This document shows positions 59,644 to 64,000 of a stretch of DNA of 64,000 nucleotides, in pieces. A program made the position numbers and the translations under genes. The DNA lies in NCBI GenBank assembly GCA_013289765.1, contig JABCZI010000008.1, positions 1 to 64,000 on the forward strand, given 5' to 3'. The notes under the pieces were generated by a model. That model was not told where the DNA came from, searched no databases, and worked only from the letters and a program-made list of their open reading frames with translations. The stretch comes from Acidobacteriota bacterium (lineage in GTDB: Bacteria; Acidobacteriota; Terriglobia; Terriglobales; Acidobacteriaceae). How positions within the stretch are numbered: the first letter of the stretch is position 1; each line of letters opens with the position of its first letter.

Positions 59644-62600
59644 CTATGGCGGGCTATTCGCATTGGCGGCCTTTCGTGCGATCAACTCGAACCCTTTCGC
59701 ACGTGCGCTTTTCTCCAGTGTATGGAGCCGAACGCGAGCCGCGGTCGCACGCTTGCCCTGCATTTCAATCCGGCTGAGCGTGAGGGAGGCCTCTAGCTGC
59801 AATCGAAATAAGCTCAAGTTATGTGCCTGCGTGAGTGCCTGTCGCGCGGTTTTCTCGGCCTCTCCAAGTTTTTTCCCGGCTGCCATGAAGTTGGCATGAT
59901 CAAGCATTACAGGGATTCGAACAGTTACATCCTGGCTCTTTTCCGAAAGTCGGACCGCTTCGGCAATGGCTGCGCGGGCCTCGTCTACTTTTCCTTGTTG
60001 AAGCAGAGACCTCGATAACACAGATTGTGCAAAGATCTCTTCATCAGCGTAAGCATCTGCCTGAAACGCCTCAACCGCCGTTCGGCTGAGCTGTTCGGCC
60101 TCGGTTCCTTTGCCGGAATCGCAGTCTAGTTCCGCGAGCGCCAAGCGAGTTTCGGCGGCATCGCTTTTATTTCCGAGCTGCTTTTGCAGGGACAGGGCGT
60201 CAAGATAAGCCCGAGATGCTTTATCCGCCTCCGCCTGTTGTCGAAACACCCGCCCGATTTCAACGAGGGTAGAGGCGTAATAGCCCTTTCCGCCAATCTC
60301 GTGCTGAATAGTCGATGACTCTTGGTACATCTTGTAAGCACCGGAGAGATCCCCCTGTTCAAACAATACGTCTCCAATTGCCGCCAGGGCCTGCGCCGCC
60401 GAACCCCGATGGCCCACTTCGTTAGACAAGTCGAATGTCTTCTGAAAATGGTTGAGAGCATCCTGCAATTTCCCTTGCGTGCGCAAAAGGTTGCCAGCAT
60501 TGCCCATCGCGCCTGCCATTCCATTCTTGTCGCCAGCCTTCTGGTAGCTGCGGAATGATTCGTCATACATCCGTCGCGCAGTGGTGACGTCACCTTTCTT
60601 GGCAGAAATCAAACCGAGATTCATCAGTTCTCTGGCTTGACCCTGTTCATCACCGATAGCCCGCGTTATCGTCAAAGCTTGACTGTAGAGCTTCCCGGCC
60701 GCTGCAAAATCCCCTTGGTTGATGGGAACTTCAGCCATGGTGTGCAGGGTTTGCGCCAACGCGCCGCGGTCTCCCGCAGCGGCGTAGATCTGCCGCGCTT
60801 CTTCACAAGAAGACTGGGCCTTTTCGTTCTCGCCAAGATTCGCCAAAGCCCGGCACTCCCTGGTTCGGGCTCGAGCCACCAGGAGCGTGGCGCCCCGTTC
60901 CCCTGCTTCTTGTGCCGCGAGGTCTGCCGCGTCGCGGGTGAGTCTGTCGTCCCCGAGCGACGCGGCGGCCGCTGCTCTGGCCAGATCGATTCGCGGATCG
61001 CCTTTGGCCTGCGCTCCAGAAGCACTTAGACTGCCCAAGGATTTTAATGCATCTTTTCCTCGACCGCCGGCAGTTTCGACACTCGCCAACTGCAAGCCGT
61101 ACTCGAGATTGTCCGGGAAAAAGCTAAATAGAGTTTGATAGGCTTCAATTGCTTTTCCCCAATCCTTACTCGTTTCAAAGAACCGGGCCTCGACCAGCAG
61201 GTGCTTCTCACGCGAGAGATTGCCCGCTCCATCCAAGGCTGTCTTCGATTCCTGCCGGGCGTTAGAGTCGTAGCCCAAGGATGACCACGCCTTGGCGAGC
61301 GCAGCGTGCGCAAGTGGAAAGGAGGGATCGGCAGCGACGGCACGGCTGAGTATGTCTCGGGCCGAAAGCGCATCAAATGCGCTGATCTTGGCGAGTCCTT
61401 GCGAATAGAGCCGAATCGCCTCCGGATTCGACGGCAGCTCAGCTCTTAGTCCCACGGATTCGACTGGGGAAAGGCTCTCAAGTCCGAACTGCCCTCGCAA
61501 GCGTGATCCAACCTGCGATGCGAGGTCGACTATGGCTTTCTCAGTACCCGTTTCCGAAATGGCTGCGACAGTTTGTCCCGTGGTGGAGTCTTCGAAGCGA
61601 AGGTCGAGGCGAATCTGGCCCGTGTCTTTTCCCTGAGCGAGATACGATCCGAGAATGATGAAGTCGCTTGCCAGGTTCTTGCGAACTTGCGGCAAAGCGG
61701 CGGGGGGCAGACTTTCCACATTAGATAGACCGAGGTCGATCTTGGTACGAGCGACGGTTTCGGCTGGTATAGTGCGCAGTTGCTCGCCGGCTGCCAGTTC
61801 CGCAGCTAGCATCTCCGTGAGTGCGGTTGAAATCCAAGCCGTATCCTGGCGGCTGGAGAGATTCTTAAACCCTAGTATCGCTACCGACGGGCGCATCCGA
61901 ACGTGGATGTTACTGGATTGTTGGTCGTTGATATTGACATTGACATTGACATTTCCCTGTTTCCACAGCCTGCGCGCTTCCCATGTACCCAACCCGGCGA
62001 CCACGGCGAATGCCAGTAGCGCGGTAGCCAACGACTCCACATGCCGATGGATGAATTTTCCACTGCGGTAGAGGAGAGTGGCTTTACGGGCTTCAATCGG
62101 CATGCCCGAGAGGTGCCGCTCAATATCTTTCGCGAACGCATCTGCGGACGCATAGCGATGCTCCGGCCTCTTGCGAATTGCCTTCATCACTATGGTGTCA
62201 AGATCGCCTCGCAGGCGACGCGGCAGTTCTTCTGGCCGAATCGCCCGCGCTTCGCCAATTAGCTGAGGGGTGATCGCGGTTCGCCTGCTGCCGTCATGAG
62301 ACGCCCTTTCATCGATGCGGCTAACTGCCGCACTCGGCTTCTCCGGTTCCTTCTCGCAAACCGAGCGCTCGATTTCCAAGGGCGAATCGGACCGAACCCG
62401 ATAGGGTCGATGACCGGTCAAGAGCTCGTAAAGCAAGACTCCGAGCGAATAAATATCCGTGGCATTTGTGATGGGTTCTCCACGCACCTGTTCGGGGCTG
62501 GCGTATTCAGGCGTCATGGGCCGCCAATCGGTTCGGGTAAGCGGCGCGTCCGGGGACCATTGCGGGTTGAGCACTTTGGCGACACCAAAATCCAAGAGCC

Positions 62601-63249
62601 GAGCCACGCCTTCTTTCGTGATCAGGATGTTGCCGGGCTTCAGATCACGATGGATGACGAGGGTTTCGTGGGCATACTGAACTGCGAGGCAGACGGTACG
62701 GAACAACTGCAAACGTTCGGCGATGGACAATCTGTGAGTGTCGCAATATTCGTCGATACGAACACCCTCGACATAATCCATGATGAGATAAGGCAGGCCC
62801 TCTTCGGTGCTCCCGCCGTCGAGGAGCCGTACGATGCTGGGGTGGTCGAGGGCTGCGAGAGCCTGACGTTCGTTGCGAAAACGCCGAAGGACTTCGTCCT
62901 TGTTGATCCCCGGCATGAGCATTTTAATGGCTACTCGTTTCCGGTACTGGTCGTCGGCACGCTCGGCCAGATAGACGATCCCCATACCGCCATGACCGCA
63001 TTCGCGGATGATTCGGTACGCCCCGATTCGTCTTCCTGCCATCGCACGCGACTGAGTAAACAGATAAGCGGCGGGACAATCCTCAAGAAAAGTCGCGGCG
63101 CCATCGAAGCTCGAGAGTAGAGATTCTATTTCGGCGCGCAGAGCGTCGTCGCCGCCGCAGGCTTCGAGCAAGAAAACACTTCGCTCTTTCGGGTCACGCT
63201 CCAGGGCCAGCGTGAACAGTTCCTTAACCTGATCCCATTTTTCCGGCAT
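59644..63249 (-). CDS. membrane serine/threonine kinase with TPR tail
   Basis: A 1201-residue receptor-like kinase. The kinase domain covers about residues 75-350: GAYRIIRECGHGGMGIVYLA for ATP, Lys in RVAIKMLMPG, HRDLKPGNILI, DFGVAKVL and a YASPEQV activation end. A transmembrane helix lies near residue 420 (LATALLAFAVVAGLGTW). Outside are a TolB-N-like domain (SVAILGFKNLSSRQDTAWIS) and then many TPRs to the end. The start overlaps the sigma gene by 26 bp. Such kinase/sigma pairs are typical of ECF43-like groups, where the kinase controls the sigma factor. Confidence 0.92.
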   Translation of the reverse strand: MPEKWDQVKELFTLALERDPKERSVFLLEACGGDDALRAEIESLLSSFDGAATFLEDCPAAYLFTQSRAMAGRRIGAYRIIRECGHGGMGIVYLAERADDQYRKRVAIKMLMPGINKDEVLRRFRNERQALAALDHPSIVRLLDGGSTEEGLPYLIMDYVEGVRIDEYCDTHRLSIAERLQLFRTVCLAVQYAHETLVIHRDLKPGNILITKEGVARLLDFGVAKVLNPQWSPDAPLTRTDWRPMTPEYASPEQVRGEPITNATDIYSLGVLLYELLTGHRPYRVRSDSPLEIERSVCEKEPEKPSAAVSRIDERASHDGSRRTAITPQLIGEARAIRPEELPRRLRGDLDTIVMKAIRKRPEHRYASADAFAKDIERHLSGMPIEARKATLLYRSGKFIHRHVESLATALLAFAVVAGLGTWEARRLWKQGNVNVNVNINDQQSSNIHVRMRPSVAILGFKNLSSRQDTAWISTALTEMLAAELAAGEQLRTIPAETVARTKIDLGLSNVESLPPAALPQVRKNLASDFIILGSYLAQGKDTGQIRLDLRFEDSTTGQTVAAISETGTEKAIVDLASQVGSRLRGQFGLESLSPVESVGLRAELPSNPEAIRLYSQGLAKISAFDALSARDILSRAVAADPSFPLAHAALAKAWSSLGYDSNARQESKTALDGAGNLSREKHLLVEARFFETSKDWGKAIEAYQTLFSFFPDNLEYGLQLASVETAGGRGKDALKSLGSLSASGAQAKGDPRIDLARAAAAASLGDDRLTRDAADLAAQEAGERGATLLVARARTRECRALANLGENEKAQSSCEEARQIYAAAGDRGALAQTLHTMAEVPINQGDFAAAGKLYSQALTITRAIGDEQGQARELMNLGLISAKKGDVTTARRMYDESFRSYQKAGDKNGMAGAMGNAGNLLRTQGKLQDALNHFQKTFDLSNEVGHRGSAAQALAAIGDVLFEQGDLSGAYKMYQESSTIQHEIGGKGYYASTLVEIGRVFRQQAEADKASRAYLDALSLQKQLGNKSDAAETRLALAELDCDSGKGTEAEQLSRTAVEAFQADAYADEEIFAQSVLSRSLLQQGKVDEARAAIAEAVRLSEKSQDVTVRIPVMLDHANFMAAGKKLGEAEKTARQALTQAHNLSLFRLQLEASLTLSRIEMQGKRATAARVRLHTLEKSARAKGFELIARKAANANSPP
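61934..61957. repeat. hexanucleotide repeat inside the kinase gene
   Basis: ATTGAC-type units repeat three to four times, coding for a VNVNVNIN stretch between the membrane helix and the TolB-N-like domain. A possible slippage-prone linker of variable length. Confidence 0.6.
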
Positions 63250-63814
63250 GCTTCGAGTCGCCCTCGCGTAGCTCTCGCGCGAGCCACGCCTTTGCCACGT
63301 TCCAGTTACGCTTCAGAGTCGTCCGGGAAACCCCAAGAACTCCGGCCGACTCCTCGATGCTTAGACCACCGAAAAAACGCAACTCCACAAGTTGGGCTTG
63401 CTGCGGATCGAATTCCGCCAGCCGGGTCAGAGCCTCATCCAAGGCAATGACGTCCGCCGCCTTCTCTTTGGAAACGCAGGCAGCTTCTTCCAGGAAAACT
63501 TTCTCGAAGCCTTTTCCTCGCTTCTTGGCGTCATGGCCACGGCTGTGGTCAACCAGGATACGCCGCATCAGTTGTGCCGCCACGCCCAGGAACTGCTCCC
63601 TGTTCTTCCAATGAACTTCTCTTTGGTCGGCCAGGCGAAGATAGGCCTCATGCACCAGGGCGGTTGTCTGCAAAGTGTGCTCCGGGCGCTCCCGCTGCAG
63701 GTAGCCGGACGCTAAACGCCGCAGTTCTGAGTAGAGCGAAACGACCAACTCGGCTAGTACCTTGTCATTGCCGAGTTCACCCAGGAGGGTCGCTATCTCG
63801 ATTGGCTCGTCCAT
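63224..63814 (-). CDS. ECF-type sigma factor of the kinase-linked group
   Basis: A 196-residue sigma factor. Region 2 reads LVVSLYSELRRLASGYLQRE with TALVHEAYLRLADQ, region 4 has QLVELRFFGGLSIEESAGVL and LGVSRTTLKRNWNVAKAWLA. The sequence matches the TIGR02999 type of ECF proteins, which have no membrane anti-sigma factor and are controlled by a neighbouring Ser/Thr kinase. It overlaps the kinase gene by 26 bp. Confidence 0.9.
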   Translation of the reverse strand: MDEPIEIATLLGELGNDKVLAELVVSLYSELRRLASGYLQRERPEHTLQTTALVHEAYLRLADQREVHWKNREQFLGVAAQLMRRILVDHSRGHDAKKRGKGFEKVFLEEAACVSKEKAADVIALDEALTRLAEFDPQQAQLVELRFFGGLSIEESAGVLGVSRTTLKRNWNVAKAWLARELREGDSKHAGKMGSG

Positions 63815-64000
63815 TAGGACCTCGAACGCGATGCCCGGAGCCGCGCGAACGGGAATGGATGCCGCACGCCGCGACGCTCGAACTTAGGAAATAGAAAAGA
63901 CGAGAACGGGGGAGGATCCGATTCGAGCTCGCGAAACGCAAAGAAATTCGCGATCTCTACGGCGCTGAAAGTATATACCCGGTTGAATTGCCAGGCCAAC

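Noticed and set aside
63815-64000. 61-codon minus frame at the right edge
   Set aside because: Low-complexity translation with no family likeness; the region is more probably the promoter of the sigma/kinase genes.

Overview
The window looks like a chromosomal segment of a soil-type Acidobacteriota (Terriglobia, Koribacter/Sulfotelmatobacter-like). This is inferred from gene content, not from a marker search. The supporting features are an ECF sigma factor coupled to a serine/threonine kinase with TPRs, an NtrY/NtrC pair beside an SPFH protein, many exported Ig-like or propeller proteins, bacillithiol synthesis (bshC), a cloverleaf-like repeat with paired GGC-loop-GCC hairpins, and a tmRNA tag ending AYAA. 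GC is moderately high and genes lie in short operons on both strands. No insertion sequence, prophage or CRISPR array was seen.

Layout. 0-9.3 kb: ArsR/SRPBCC/DinB operon, exported propeller protein, frameshifted ABC-F ATPase, a two-gene AAA ATPase plus TOPRIM-like pair (candidate defence module), xthA, initiator tRNA, dps and a Rieske oxygenase. 9.3-14.2 kb: minus-strand operon of a 50-residue membrane peptide, SPFH protein, NtrY-like kinase and sigma-54 activator. 14.2-22.2 kb: DUF2252 protein and a regulatory patch with three related tiny helical proteins, Crp/Fnr and CheY-like regulators, a phosphoesterase, a VOC protein and a phosphatase. 22.2-30.4 kb: exported proteins, frameshifted LLM oxidoreductase, hydrolase, AT-rich DUF4256 gene and a TPR-YCII-YCII protein. 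30.8-37.3 kb: ECF sigma plus membrane partner, STAS protein, DoxX protein and a three-gene glycosyltransferase operon. 37.3-44.7 kb: cloverleaf repeat, radical SAM/methyltransferase pair, HTTM membrane pair, relic of otsB, ClC channel and MarR regulator with a clear operator.

45.4-51.3 kb is the most striking part: one gene string encodes a SorA-type sulfite dehydrogenase, its cytochrome c, a second cytochrome c, and a 911-residue protein joining CcoN, CcoO and two tandem cytochrome c domains in one chain. Together these could carry electrons from sulfite to oxygen. 51.6-55.4 kb holds two tandem SDRs, an aminomutase-like PLP enzyme and a P5C-reductase-like enzyme. 55.5-64 kb holds a CBS protein, gluconokinase, bshC, a GNAT enzyme, tmRNA and the sigma/kinase pair.

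Three coding regions (ABC-F, LLM, otsB relic) are broken by single-base indels in or beside short runs of G or C, which could be real decay or assembly error.
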